Notes under the pieces: model-generated
The model's database searches: none
Seen by the model: only the letters and a program-made list of their open reading frames with translations
What the model was told of the DNA's origin: nothing
Assembly (NCBI GenBank): GCA_965246945.1
Contig: CBDFFW010000001.1
Location: forward strand, 1,240,001 to 1,304,000
Direction of reading: 5' to 3'
DNA length: 64,000 nucleotides
DNA from: CBDFFW01 sp965246945
Lineage (GTDB): Bacteria; Pseudomonadota; Alphaproteobacteria; UBA11073
Shown: positions 1 to 8,870 of the stretch, in pieces
Layout of the letters: every line of letters starts with the position of its first letter
How positions within the stretch are numbered: the stretch's first letter is position 1
Translations under genes and position numbers: made by a program

Positions 1-611
1 TCCTTGGCCTCGGCGATCTTGCCTTTTAAACGGCCCATCATGGTTTCGATGCGCGGCAAATCTTTTTCGGGCGCTAGTGCTTTAAGGCTTGCTTGCGTCG
101 GCAGTTCAACATTGATGCTTAACCGGTCGGCATAGCGGCCCGCTTCAGCCAGCAATAATTCATCGGCATCGGGAATGGTTTTCAGATGGATATAGCCGCG
201 GAATTTATGATCGACCCGCAGCATGCGTGCGACGCTGACCAATTGTTCCATTGTGTAATCCGGCGTTTGAATGATCCCGGAGCTAAGAAATAACCCTTCA
301 ATATAATTGCGTTTGTAAAAGCCGAGCGTGAGATCGACCACTTCCTGCGGCGTGAACCGCGCGCGTTGCACATTACTGGATTTGCGGTTGATGCAATAGA
401 CGCAATCGAAAATACAGAAATTAGTTAAGAGAATCTTCAGTAAAGAAATACAGCGCCCATCCGGCGTATAAGCATGGCAAATGCCGGCGCCGGTGGTGGA
501 GCCTATCCCCTGCTTACCCAAACTATCCCGCTTGGTCGAGCCGCTGGAGGCACAGGATGCATCGTATTTCGCAGCATCCGCCAATATTTCTAATTTATCG
601 AGCAGCTCCAT
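1..611 (-). CDS. Putative DNA modification/repair radical SAM protein, 3' end beyond window
   Basis: The reverse strand is open from position 611 to the window edge, giving about 203 N-terminal residues. The product begins MELLDKLEILADAAKYDASC and contains a radical-SAM cluster of the CxxxCxxC form (residues FCIFDCVYC). It is followed by a run typical of the radical SAM family that is linked to a uracil-DNA-glycosylase-like partner (TIGR03916 type), including the stretch YIEGLFLSSGII. Family members are thought to act in DNA modification or repair, but no reaction is established. I chose the ATG at 611 because a GAG-containing ribosome site lies about 7 bases before it; an in-frame ATG at 638 is the alternative. 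The usual glycosylase partner would lie beyond the left edge. The family call rests on remembered motif similarity. Confidence 0.8.
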   Translation of the reverse strand, partial: MELLDKLEILADAAKYDASCASSGSTKRDSLGKQGIGSTTGAGICHAYTPDGRCISLLKILLTNFCIFDCVYCINRKSSNVQRARFTPQEVVDLTLGFYKRNYIEGLFLSSGIIQTPDYTMEQLVSVARMLRVDHKFRGYIHLKTIPDADELLLAEAGRYADRLSINVELPTQASLKALAPEKDLPRIETMMGRLKGKIAEAK

Positions 612-715
612 ATACCACTCTAATATAAGTTTTCGCATATGAAAATGCCAATTTTATACCATATATCCGAATCATTATTTTTCTATTACTTACAGATGAC
701 TAGCTTGAAGCCGTA

Positions 716-1639
716 ATGAATGCCGATCCTTATAAAACGCTGGATATCAGCAAAACTGCGACCGAAGCGGAAATTAAGGCCGCTTACCGCAAGCTGGCTA
801 AACAATATCATCCCGATTTGCATCCTGATAAAAAAGATGCGCGCACTAAATTTAATGAAATTGGTGCGGCTTACCAGCTATTAAGCGATGCCGATAAACG
901 CGCGGCTTTTGATCGCGGCGAGGTGGACGCCAGCGGCCAACAAAAACAGTATGAACAATATACCTACCGCGACTTTGCTGAAGGACCGCAGGCCAACCGC
1001 TATTACCATTTTAATCAAGCTGACCGGTTTACCGATCAAGCCGCGGGTGATGGCACCCATTTTACAGATCTATTTAGCAGCTTATTCGGTGATCATTTCA
1101 AACAGGAGCCAGGCGCACCGACCAGCCAAACAGCGGCATTAAAGTTAGAGGTGGCATTCCTAGAAGCAGCATTGGGTGCCAAAAAACGGATTAAATTTAC
1201 TGATGGCCGCGAGTTAGATCTTACCATTCCCGCCGGAATTGATGAAGGCCAGCAGCTGCGCCTGAAAGGCCAAGGCTTGAAAAATAAACAAGGCATGGCG
1301 GAAGATGTGTTGATTGAGATTGCCATTCGTCCCCACCCACAATTCACGCGCCAAGGTAAAAATATTCACAGCGAAATTCCGGTCGGCTTTCAGGAAAGCA
1401 TTTTAGGCAGTAAAATTAATGTGCCCACTATCCACGGTAATGTGGCGATGACTGTGCCGACAGGTGCCAATAGCGGCACCAAATTGCGGCTGAAAAACAA
1501 GGGTATTCAAAATGGTGATCAATTGGTTACCATTCGCATTGTTATGCCGCCAAAAATTGATGCTGAGCTGGAAAAAATAGTCAGCGAATGGGCTAAAACC
1601 CATACTTATAACCCACGCAACGAAGAGGTAGCTGTTTAA
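716..1639 (+). CDS. cbpA: DnaJ-like chaperone, CbpA type
   Basis: This 307-residue protein has an N-terminal J domain with the HPD triad at residues 32-34, which stimulates DnaK ATPase activity. A low-complexity linker follows to about residue 135, then the two beta-sandwich DnaJ C-terminal substrate-binding domains. There is no cysteine-rich zinc domain, so it is a class B J protein of the CbpA kind rather than classical DnaJ. The next gene starts at the base right after its stop and encodes a CbpM-like partner, which supports the CbpA assignment. CbpA proteins act as DnaK co-chaperones and some bind curved DNA. The DNA-binding role here is inferred only from family membership. Confidence 0.88.
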   Translation: MNADPYKTLDISKTATEAEIKAAYRKLAKQYHPDLHPDKKDARTKFNEIGAAYQLLSDADKRAAFDRGEVDASGQQKQYEQYTYRDFAEGPQANRYYHFNQADRFTDQAAGDGTHFTDLFSSLFGDHFKQEPGAPTSQTAALKLEVAFLEAALGAKKRIKFTDGRELDLTIPAGIDEGQQLRLKGQGLKNKQGMAEDVLIEIAIRPHPQFTRQGKNIHSEIPVGFQESILGSKINVPTIHGNVAMTVPTGANSGTKLRLKNKGIQNGDQLVTIRIVMPPKIDAELEKIVSEWAKTHTYNPRNEEVAV

Positions 1640-1936
1640 ATGCTAACGCTTGAAGACCTGCTTGGGAAGTTTGATCCGGCGTTGGAAAGCACGCTGGTTG
1701 AAACATATATTAGCAGCCGCTGGGTTATTCCCATGCAGACCGATCCACCTCCTTCAGCGTTTGAAGAAATTGATTATGCGCGCTTGCAGCTTATTCAATT
1801 TTTAAAGGTAGAAATGGATGCTAATGAAGATTTGGTAGATATCGTCCTCACCCTGCTCGATCAAATTTACGGCATGCGTGAGCAAATGCGCATGCTGCAA
1901 CAGAAATTGGCTGAAGTGCAACAAGCCGCTGATTAG
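1640..1936 (+). CDS. CbpM-like chaperone modulator
   Basis: This 98-residue protein starts with the base right after the stop of the CbpA-like gene, so the pair is almost certainly co-translated. The N-terminal half is compatible with the MerR-like fold of CbpM, which binds the J domain of CbpA and inhibits it. The C-terminal third (from about residue 60) is acidic and heptad-like, ending in a predicted coiled coil rich in Met, Gln and Leu. Similarity to Escherichia coli CbpM is weak by eye, so the call leans on position, size and coiled-coil tail. Its stop overlaps that of the convergent AI-2E gene by 4 bases. Confidence 0.6.
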   Translation: MLTLEDLLGKFDPALESTLVETYISSRWVIPMQTDPPPSAFEEIDYARLQLIQFLKVEMDANEDLVDIVLTLLDQIYGMREQMRMLQQKLAEVQQAAD

Positions 1937-3048
1937 CCTTCGATCACATGGCCCAACGGTTTTAAATTATCGACGCGGTCGCAAATAATTTTGAAAATTG
2001 CCAACATGGGGGTTGATAAAATGGCACCAGTTACCCCCCACATCCAATACCAGAAAATAAGGGATAGAATAACCAATACCGGATTGATGGTAAAACGCCG
2101 CGCCAACAATAATGGGGTTACGGTTTCGCCTTCAATCAAATGAACAATGAAATATAAACCGGCAGGCAATAAACCAAGTCCCAAATTGTTAATGGATAAT
2201 AAGCCTACCCCCGCAAAAGATATTAACGCCAAAACAGGGCCAATAATGGGAACATAATTTAACAAAAATGCAATAGTGCCCCATAGAATTGGATCTTCTA
2301 TTCCGCAACCCCACATGATCAAAGTGGTCGCCAAACCAACCAAAGCATTCATAATTGTGATGGTTGCCAGGTAAGCCGAAATATCCCGTTCAATCTGTTG
2401 GGTAATTTCAATTGCTTGCTTTTTATCGCTGAAACGCGGCAAAATTTCGACGAAACGCCGCAAGAATTTATCACCTGAAATCAACATGAAAAATAGAATT
2501 AATAAAGTTTCAAACAAGCTACTGACAAAATTTTGCGTGCCCGTTAGCAAGCGAGTTGAAAGGCCGGCGCTTTCCACGGCAACCACTGTTGTCTTTGGGT
2601 CATCGGTTTTGGTAAATCCTTCGGCCCGATGTAGAAACTTTTGGACAGTATCAATTGGTCTTTTTAAAAGTGTAATCTTTTCTTGAATTTGCGGGCTATC
2701 TGTTGGCAAACGGTGTGCCCAATTTGAAGCAGGTACAGAAAGCATGGCTCCGAGTCCCACCAGCAGGGTGAGCAGTGCGGCGACCATCATCAGCGCGGCC
2801 ACCATGCGCGGAATATAAATCCTCTGCAGCTGCCGCATGCTGGGCTGCAAAACTAAATTAAAGATACAGGCTAAAACGATGGGTAAAATAATTTCGGCGG
2901 CTAGATAGCAAACAGCCAACACAGCAAGCGCAAACAGACCGCCCAAAAATACAGCGTTCCAATTTATTTTGAAAGGCGTTGGCAGTTGTTCATTTTCTGA
3001 AACTTCTGCAATCGGTTCATTAGCTGTGTTGATAATGGCATCGGTCAT
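1933..3048 (-). CDS. AI-2E family transporter
   Basis: A 371-residue polytopic membrane protein with about eight hydrophobic segments: a pair near residues 30-90, a large charged extracytoplasmic stretch at about 105-165, and a C-terminal membrane bundle. The C-terminal half carries the family's typical pattern around LNYVPIIGPVLALI and a LIEGETVTPLLL segment. The family includes TqsA-like exporters and sodium/proton antiporters, so the substrate cannot be named from sequence. It is a single-gene unit that converges on the CbpA/CbpM-like pair, overlapping its stop codon. Confidence 0.88.
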   Translation of the reverse strand: MTDAIINTANEPIAEVSENEQLPTPFKINWNAVFLGGLFALAVLAVCYLAAEIILPIVLACIFNLVLQPSMRQLQRIYIPRMVAALMMVAALLTLLVGLGAMLSVPASNWAHRLPTDSPQIQEKITLLKRPIDTVQKFLHRAEGFTKTDDPKTTVVAVESAGLSTRLLTGTQNFVSSLFETLLILFFMLISGDKFLRRFVEILPRFSDKKQAIEITQQIERDISAYLATITIMNALVGLATTLIMWGCGIEDPILWGTIAFLLNYVPIIGPVLALISFAGVGLLSINNLGLGLLPAGLYFIVHLIEGETVTPLLLARRFTINPVLVILSLIFWYWMWGVTGAILSTPMLAIFKIICDRVDNLKPLGHVIEG

Positions 3049-3198
3049 TTTATTTACGGTTAATATACTTTGTTTCTGAACAAATCCTAGGTATTTAAGA
3101 TGGTGCTTATTAAAAAACTATATTTTAGGATATAAAGCAAACTAGTTTTTTTTTAATACAGAGCTACCTTTGGGTAATTAACGCTTGAAAGGTATACC

Positions 3199-4317
3199 AT
3201 GAAAAAAACACCCTCTCTGCTAGCTATCTTGCTGGCCAGTACTGTTATGCTGTCAGCGCCCATGGCGATGGCCAAATCTAAAACTGCCCATGAAATGAAT
3301 GCGCAAAACAACGTGATGCCAAAAGCGGATCCGTTGGCCGATGCGGACTCTGACATGAAAAAAGTTTTAGATGCCCAAGCCAGCTTAGGGCCAAAACCAA
3401 TTGAAACGCTAACCCCGGCGGAAGCACGGGTCCAGCCAACGCCAGCCGATGGCGCCAAATTGGTAATTAAGCAAATGGGTAAAGACCCGAATGATTCAAT
3501 GGGGGTAATCACTAAAGATTTAACTTATAAAGCGGGCGATGGCAGCATGCAGCCGGCCCGCATATATATGCCAGCCGATATGGAAGCGGGCAAACCGGTG
3601 CCAGTTATTGTTTACTACCACGGTGGTGGCTGGGTGATTGCCGATATCAATGTATATGATTCTTCGCCCCGTGCGCTGGCAAAACTAGCCAAAGCGATTG
3701 TGGTTTCCGTTGAATACCGCCGCGCGCCGGAAAACAAATTTCCAGCAGCGCATGATGATGCCTTTGCCGCCTATAAATGGGTGTTAGCCAATGCCAATGG
3801 CTGGGGCGGTGATGTTAGTAAAGTTGCGTTGGTGGGTGAAAGTGCCGGTGGTAATTTGGCGATTAACACTGCGATTAAAGCGCGCGATACCGGCACCCAA
3901 ATGCCCGTGGCAGAAGTGTTGGTGTATCCAGTAGCTGGTGTGAACATGAATACCAAATCCTATGTTGAATATGGTGATGCCAAACCGTTGAATAAACCGA
4001 TGATGGCTTGGTTTGTGAAACATACTATTAAAAGCGACAAAGATAAGATGGATCCGCGCATTGATTTGATTGGTAAAGCGGACTTGCATGGCCTGCCGCC
4101 GACGACCATTATCACCGCGCAAATTGATCCATTAAATTCGGATGGTAAATTGCTTGCTGATAAATTGGGTAAGGCTGGTGTGCCGGTTGCCATTCAAAAC
4201 TATGATGGTGTTACCCATGAATTTTTTGGCATGGGCGCTGTGGTTAGCAAAGCGATGGATGCCGAACAATATGCCGCCAGTAACTTAAAAGATGGTTTTG
4301 CAAAAACCGATAAATAA
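3199..4317 (+). CDS. Exported alpha/beta hydrolase, HSL/esterase type
   Basis: A 372-residue protein with a clear Sec signal peptide (lysines, hydrophobic core, then APMAMA just before the likely cleavage near residue 25). The mature part carries the hormone-sensitive-lipase type oxyanion motif HGGGW near residue 142, the nucleophile elbow GESAGGN with Ser215, and a C-terminal DGVTHEF segment likely to hold the catalytic His. It therefore belongs to the HSL-like carboxylesterase family and probably acts on short acyl or aryl esters in the periplasm. The region between signal and catalytic domain (about 26-115) is charged and not recognised. A strong hairpin terminator follows 16 bases after the stop. 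Confidence 0.87.
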   Translation: MKKTPSLLAILLASTVMLSAPMAMAKSKTAHEMNAQNNVMPKADPLADADSDMKKVLDAQASLGPKPIETLTPAEARVQPTPADGAKLVIKQMGKDPNDSMGVITKDLTYKAGDGSMQPARIYMPADMEAGKPVPVIVYYHGGGWVIADINVYDSSPRALAKLAKAIVVSVEYRRAPENKFPAAHDDAFAAYKWVLANANGWGGDVSKVALVGESAGGNLAINTAIKARDTGTQMPVAEVLVYPVAGVNMNTKSYVEYGDAKPLNKPMMAWFVKHTIKSDKDKMDPRIDLIGKADLHGLPPTTIITAQIDPLNSDGKLLADKLGKAGVPVAIQNYDGVTHEFFGMGAVVSKAMDAEQYAASNLKDGFAKTDK

Positions 4318-4332
4318 ATATCAGCTGAACTT

Positions 4333-4363
4333 AAAGCGCATGGCAACATGCGCTTTATTTTTT
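4333..4363 (+). terminator. Rho-independent terminator after esterase gene
   Basis: A perfect 10-bp stem (AAAGCGCATG paired with CATGCGCTTT) with a GCAA tetraloop is followed by a run of T. It lies 16 bases after the esterase stop codon. Confidence 0.9.
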
Positions 4364-4675
4364 GGTGGCTGTAAGACTTTAGTTTGCCTATCTTTTCAAA
4401 TAACCAAATTTGCCTATGCCAGTTATATGGAAATTGGCAAAGCAGTTTGGGCAATTGCGTAAGGCTATATTCTCAGTGGCAGCACTGGCCCTTTCCCACA
4501 GATAGAAAGTCATGAAACGGCTTTTATTTAAGTACAATAATTTTACTGCAACAGATTGATTTAGAGCTTGTTCGCTTTATATATTTTTTAGGAAACATAA
4601 TAGCGCCAGCTAAAGTTATTAGCTTAATTAAATTTAAAGCATAATAAATTCGGAAGTATTATACTTAATAACCTG
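4364..4675. other. AT-rich intergenic stretch before photolyase gene
   Basis: About 310 bases without a supported gene. It is AT-rich and likely carries the promoter of the photolyase gene, but no clear -35/-10 pair or operator stands out by eye. Confidence 0.5.
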
Positions 4676-6208
4676 GTGGGAAACTTACGATTAATTCTTG
4701 GTGACCAACTGAGCATTAACTTGCCCAGTCTGTATGATGCTGATCCTGTTACTGACATAATTGTTATGGCAGAAGTGCGAAGCGAAGCGACTTACGTTAA
4801 ACACCATAAAAAGAAAATCATCTTGCTCTTTAGTGCGATGCGCCATTTTGCAGCAGCGTTACGTGCACGTGGCTTTCAAGTAGATTATACAGAATATAAC
4901 GCTGCCGATAATCCCGGCAGTTTGGCCAACGTCATTAAACGTGCTGTTAAACACTACCAGCCAAGTAAAATTATATTAACCGAACCCGGTGAGTATCGTG
5001 TGTTGCAAGATATGCAAAGCTGGGAAGCATTAACTGGTGTAGCAGTTGAAATCAGAGATGATGACCGCTTTTTTTGCACTACTACCGAATTTCAACAATG
5101 GGCAGGTAAAGGTGGCATCCGTTTGGAATATTTTTACCGGTATATGCGTCAGCGTACCGGCCTATTGATGGCTGGCGAAGCACCAGAAGGCGGTCAATGG
5201 AATTACGATCATGATAACCGACATAAACTGCCCAATACTATTACCATTCCGCCACAGTTAGCCACACCGCCAGATGTGATTACGCAAGAAATAATCGAAC
5301 TGGTGAAAACAAATTTTGTTGACCATTTCGGTGCTGCAGAACCCTTTACTTACGCTGTGACCCACGTAGAAGCCGCCAAGCATTTTCAAATTTTTTTGCG
5401 GGAACGCCTGAATAACTTTGGCACTTATCAAGATGCTATGCAGCAAGACGAAGCTTTCTTATTTCATGGCGTTATATCACTCTATTTGAATTGCGGATTG
5501 CTAGACGCGCGGGAAGTGTGCCAGGCCGCACAAGCAGCTTACTATGCTGGCGAAGCACCGCTAAATGCGGTGGAAGGCTTCATTCGCCAAATTCTCGGCT
5601 GGCGCGAATTCATTCGTGGTATTTACTGGCGGGATATGCCATTGGCCGCTAGCGCTAATGCTTTGCAAGCCACGCGCCCATTGCCGTGGTTTTATTGGAG
5701 TGGTGAGACGGAAATGAACTGTTTGGCGCAAGCCATTGGCGCCACCAAGCAACATGCCTATGCCCATCATATTCAGCGTTTAATGGTTACTGGCAATTTC
5801 GCGCTGATCGCCGGGCTTGATCCCGTTCAGGTGCAGGAATGGTATTTAGTGGTTTATGCCGATGCTTATGAATGGGTGGAACTGCCCAATGTAAATAGCC
5901 TTGTGCTGTTTGCTGATGATGGCCGCTATGCCAGCAAACCTTACGCTGCCAGCGGCAAATATATCGACCGTATGTCGAATTATTGTAAACACTGCCGGTA
6001 TGATCCTAAAATTACGATTGGGCCCAAAGCCTGTCCGTTTAATGCCCTATATTGGGATTTTATTGCCCGCCATGAAGTGAAATGGCAGCGCAATCAGCGC
6101 ATGCGGATGATTGTCAAAAGCTGGCAACGCATGGTACCCGAAAAACAGCAAGCTATCCGCATGCAAGCAGCATCATTTCTGGCTAAACTATCACCTAATC
6201 CTGATTAG
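4676..6208 (+). CDS. phrB: FeS bacterial cryptochrome/(6-4) photolyase, PhrB type
   Basis: A 510-residue protein of the cryptochrome/photolyase-related group (FeS-BCP). Its N-terminal Rossmann-like domain (about residues 1-130, beginning LRLILGDQLS) is followed by the helical FAD domain. Four cysteines, C349, C437, C440 and C453, fall where Agrobacterium PhrB (C350, C438, C441, C454 as I recall) binds its 4Fe-4S cluster. Family members repair (6-4) photoproducts with blue light using FAD, a lumazine antenna and the cluster. Translation appears to start at GTG 4676, as no ATG is nearby and the first residues match the family start. A DUF2256 gene overlaps its 3' end on the opposite strand, and further photolyase-related genes lie downstream. 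Confidence 0.93.
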   Translation: MGNLRLILGDQLSINLPSLYDADPVTDIIVMAEVRSEATYVKHHKKKIILLFSAMRHFAAALRARGFQVDYTEYNAADNPGSLANVIKRAVKHYQPSKIILTEPGEYRVLQDMQSWEALTGVAVEIRDDDRFFCTTTEFQQWAGKGGIRLEYFYRYMRQRTGLLMAGEAPEGGQWNYDHDNRHKLPNTITIPPQLATPPDVITQEIIELVKTNFVDHFGAAEPFTYAVTHVEAAKHFQIFLRERLNNFGTYQDAMQQDEAFLFHGVISLYLNCGLLDAREVCQAAQAAYYAGEAPLNAVEGFIRQILGWREFIRGIYWRDMPLAASANALQATRPLPWFYWSGETEMNCLAQAIGATKQHAYAHHIQRLMVTGNFALIAGLDPVQVQEWYLVVYADAYEWVELPNVNSLVLFADDGRYASKPYAASGKYIDRMSNYCKHCRYDPKITIGPKACPFNALYWDFIARHEVKWQRNQRMRMIVKSWQRMVPEKQQAIRMQAASFLAKLSPNPD

Positions 6209-6348
6209 TGCTTATGTTGACGGCAACGGTCTGAACAATATTTTACTTCTGCCCATATTTTTTCCCATTTTTTGCGCCAAACAAAAGGTCGGTTACATGT
6301 AATACACAGCTTACTTGGTAAATTTGCTTTTTTAATTTGTTTTGGCAT
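6205..6348 (-). CDS. DUF2256 small zinc-ribbon-like protein
   Basis: A 47-residue protein read on the reverse strand from ATG 6348. It has a CxxC (residues 15-18) and a second CxxxC (38-42) pair around the WRKKWEK core, matching the DUF2256 family pattern (Cys-x-x-Cys, tryptophans, then CSDRC). The four cysteines suggest a bound zinc. DUF2256 genes are commonly found beside cryptochromes and photolyases, and this one overlaps the photolyase stop codon by 4 bases on the opposite strand. No biochemical function is known. Confidence 0.88.
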   Translation of the reverse strand: MPKQIKKANLPSKLCITCNRPFVWRKKWEKIWAEVKYCSDRCRQHKH

Positions 6349-6441
6349 GCTTTATAATCACATTATTGTGCGCAATACTCAATTAACCTCTTTTACCACA
6401 CAAAAAACATAGCTTTTTACCATATAAAATTTAAAGCGCTG

Positions 6442-6567
6442 TTAATCCTTTGTTGAATTCTTACCTAGTTGGCTTATGCCAGAACCTGTAGCTGGCGATG
6501 GCTTTGCGACAGCTGTCTTTTTAGGTTTCTTAGTTTCCCGATTTGATTTTTGCTGTCCCTTGGCCAT
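6442..6567 (-). CDS. Small basic conserved protein (MAKGQQ type)
   Basis: A 41-residue, lysine-rich protein starting at ATG 6567 with a strong GGAGAG ribosome site 5 bases upstream. It begins MAKGQQKSNRETKKPKK, a start I recall from short conserved proteins of many proteobacteria. The remainder is low complexity, rich in Lys, Thr, Ser and Ala, and likely disordered. It lies in the same orientation as the DUF2256 gene, inside the photolyase island. Function unknown; a nucleic-acid-binding role would be speculation based on charge. Confidence 0.72.
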   Translation of the reverse strand: MAKGQQKSNRETKKPKKTAVAKPSPATGSGISQLGKNSTKD

Positions 6568-6952
6568 TATGCTCTCCGCGTTTAAGTTAATATACGTATA
6601 GCATCTACATCGTGAAAGTTATACAGGTTATTTGTACAACAGAGAGTATAATATCAACAACCAAACTTTTTTAACAGGGATACTCCCCTTTCCCTCTTTA
6701 TGAATATATGATTTTTGAAAGGCTGAACACCTGATTTAGATTATCTTAAATTTACGATTGAAATTTGGTGTAATGGATAACGTGTTTTTAATAATTTACT
6801 AAAAATTTAAGAATACAGCGAATTAGTTTATATAAATTTTAAAAAAGGAATGACTATGCCGCATTTTTATTATACTTTATTAACAGTTTGAGTATAAATC
6901 AGATAATTTCATTTGATATCGAGCTTTTACTTATTAGGACCGCGGATAAAGC
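6568..6952. other. Very AT-rich intergenic region
   Basis: About 385 bases separate the divergent small basic protein and TIGR03643 genes. The DNA is strongly AT-rich and must hold promoters for both directions. A tiny 11-codon frame with an AAGGA site (ATG at 6856) is visible, but nothing else supports it. No repeat or RNA structure was recognised. Confidence 0.5.
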
Positions 6953-7186
6953 ATGAATCAAGAATATTCAGAGGCATTTATTAGCGACATTATTGGTATG
7001 GCCTGGGCAGATGATGTATCTTTTGATAAAATTAAAAAAGATAAAGGGATTTCTGAAGCTGAAGTAATTAAAATTATGCGCGGAAGCCTCAAAACACGTA
7101 GTTTCAAACTCTGGCGTAAACGGGTATCAGGTCGCAGTTCAAAGCATGAAAAGCGAGCAAAATTATTAAAAAAAGAGGTTGGGTAA
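6953..7186 (+). CDS. TIGR03643/DUF2805 family protein
   Basis: A 77-residue basic protein. The N-terminal half reads like a short helix-turn-helix (FISDIIGMAW, ISEAEVIKIMR) and the C-terminal part has the family hallmark FKLWRKRVSGR followed by a His/Lys-rich tail. Proteins of this family are repeatedly found next to cryptochrome/photolyase genes. It could bind DNA as a regulator of the light-repair genes, but that is inference. It lies upstream of and co-directional with the DCC, DUF2237 and FAD-domain genes. Confidence 0.83.
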   Translation: MNQEYSEAFISDIIGMAWADDVSFDKIKKDKGISEAEVIKIMRGSLKTRSFKLWRKRVSGRSSKHEKRAKLLKKEVG

Positions 7187-7233
7187 TGACTAATTTTTAC
7201 TTTAATTCAAAATAAAATGGCGAATGATATATT

Positions 7234-7617
7234 ATGATCACGGTATTTTACGATGGCAAATGCGGACTGTGTCGCCGCGAGATAGAGTATTATAAGCGGA
7301 TTGCGCCTGAAGGTATATTTGACTGGCAGGATATTACAATCGATACGTCATCATTAGAGATTTTAGGGGTTGCGTATACAGATGGATTAAAACAACTGCA
7401 TGCACAAGATTTGCAGGGCAAACTGCATGGAGGCGTTGATGCTTTTATCCTGATCTGGCGGCAAATACCACGCTGGCGCATATTAGCAAAAATAGTTGCA
7501 ATTCCTTTTATTTATCCGATCGCAAACATATCTTACCGCGCATTCGCTGCCTGGCGTTTTAGTAGACTTTCCCATTGCCAAATAACAATAAAAGCGGATG
7601 ATAGTGTTAAAAAATAA
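7234..7617 (+). CDS. DCC-family thiol-disulfide oxidoreductase-like protein (DUF393)
   Basis: A 127-residue protein with the family-defining N-terminal motif FYDGKCGLC, which gives a CxxC pair on a thioredoxin-like fold (residues 10-13). The central part keeps the typical LHGGVDAF signature, and a hydrophobic stretch near residues 85-110 may associate with the membrane. The family is predicted to act as thiol-disulfide oxidoreductases, though substrates are unknown. DCC proteins are regular members of cryptochrome/photolyase neighbourhoods, which fits the present context. Confidence 0.88.
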   Translation: MITVFYDGKCGLCRREIEYYKRIAPEGIFDWQDITIDTSSLEILGVAYTDGLKQLHAQDLQGKLHGGVDAFILIWRQIPRWRILAKIVAIPFIYPIANISYRAFAAWRFSRLSHCQITIKADDSVKK

Positions 7618-7706
7618 AAGAAGTCTTATCACAAAATTGCTTACTCAACTCTACCATATTGCCATACAGGCTGTTCATACCTTTAATATTTTATGGGGGC
7701 GCAGCC

Positions 7707-8069
7707 ATGGCGGCAGATGAAAGTAAGAACGTGCTGGGTACACCGCTTGCACAGCACAGCATTAAATTATCCACGGGCTTTTATCGAGATGGCTATTGCC
7801 GCACTGGTGCAGACGATACGGGCATGCATGTAATTGCTGCCATAGTGACTGATGCGTTTTTAAATTTTACCAAATCATGCGGCAATAATTTGCAAACGCC
7901 GCAGCCTGAATATCGTTTTCCTGGTCTGAAAGCCGGTGATCGTTGGTGTTTATGTGCGGCACGGTGGAATGAAGCCCAAATTGCAGGCGTGGCGCCGCCT
8001 GTTGATTTAGCAGCCACCCATCAAAAAGCGCTCGAAACCATATCGCTCGAAACGCTTAAAAATCATTAG
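7707..8069 (+). CDS. DUF2237 family protein
   Basis: A 120-residue protein matching the DUF2237 pattern: NVLGTPL near the start, GFYRDGYCRTG, then FPGLKAGDRWCLCAARW and a closing ATHQKAL segment. The family has conserved cysteines (YC, RWCLC) that could bind metal or be redox active; its function is unknown. I start it at ATG 7707, behind a GGGGGC ribosome-like site, because relatives begin shortly before NVLG. An upstream in-frame ATG at 7659 would add 16 hydrophobic residues. It sits inside the photolyase island, 9 bases before the FAD-domain gene. Confidence 0.87.
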   Translation: MAADESKNVLGTPLAQHSIKLSTGFYRDGYCRTGADDTGMHVIAAIVTDAFLNFTKSCGNNLQTPQPEYRFPGLKAGDRWCLCAARWNEAQIAGVAPPVDLAATHQKALETISLETLKNH

Positions 8070-8078
8070 AGATAATAG

Positions 8079-8870
8079 ATGCAACCATTACAAAATGAAT
8101 TTGATGATAGAGAGAGCCTGATTATCTATGTGAATGCGCTTGCGCCATGGGCGGCCGGCGAGCGCAGCGATATTCAAGGCGGCCGGCAAAAAGCCGAAAT
8201 GCTGCTTTCGAACATTGATCCTGTTGAATATGCCCGCACCCGTAATTTTGGTGATGGAAAAATTACGCGGCTATCTGCCTATATTCATCACGGTATTCTG
8301 AGCCTAAACGAAGTGCGTAACCACGCACTCACAAAATGCAGCGAACCTGTTCAAATTGTTAAGTTTATTCAGGAATTAGGCTGGCGTGATTTTTGGCAAC
8401 GGGTTTTGGCTGCACATCCCGAATGGGCCCGGGACGATATTGAAGCTTACAAAACAGGCTTTACCGCTGAAGATTATGCGGATGTATTGCCAGATGATAT
8501 TGCCCACGGCCAAACGGGCGTTGCCTGCATAGACAGCTTTATTCATGAATTAACTGCCACCGGCTATATTCACAATCATGCCCGCATGTATCTGGCCAGC
8601 TTCCTGGTGCACTTTCGCCGGATTAAATGGCAGGTGGGTGCCAAATGGTTTTTGCAGCATCTGCTCGATGGTGATGTGGCGAGCAATAACCTTTCCTGGC
8701 AGTGGGTGGCGAGCACATTTAGCCATAAACCGTATATTTTTAATTTGGAAAACGTCGATAAATATTTTGGTAAGTTAGTGGATACTTCGTCGTTGGCTAA
8801 CCAACTGCTCGATGCCAGCTATGAAACGCTTCAGGAAAGACTATTCCCTAATATTGGAAGATTATCATGA
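8079..8870 (+). CDS. FAD-domain-only photolyase/cryptochrome-like protein
   Basis: A 263-residue protein that aligns with the helical FAD-binding domain of DNA photolyases but has no room for the usual N-terminal Rossmann domain. Visible family motifs are the early GGR, the GDGKITRLSAYIHHG region that contacts FAD, ELGWRDFW, and the stretch NHARMYLASFLVH followed by DGDVASNNLSWQWVAST near the end. Full photolyases are about 450-500 residues. The next gene overlaps by the 4-base ATGA and encodes a small protein that may replace the missing domain. The protein may be a flavoprotein for light repair or signalling; activity is not predictable without the antenna domain. Confidence 0.88.
   Translation: MQPLQNEFDDRESLIIYVNALAPWAAGERSDIQGGRQKAEMLLSNIDPVEYARTRNFGDGKITRLSAYIHHGILSLNEVRNHALTKCSEPVQIVKFIQELGWRDFWQRVLAAHPEWARDDIEAYKTGFTAEDYADVLPDDIAHGQTGVACIDSFIHELTATGYIHNHARMYLASFLVHFRRIKWQVGAKWFLQHLLDGDVASNNLSWQWVASTFSHKPYIFNLENVDKYFGKLVDTSSLANQLLDASYETLQERLFPNIGRLS

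Noticed and set aside
6856..6891. Tiny 11-codon reading frame with AAGGA site
   Set aside because: Too short and AT-rich; no supporting context.
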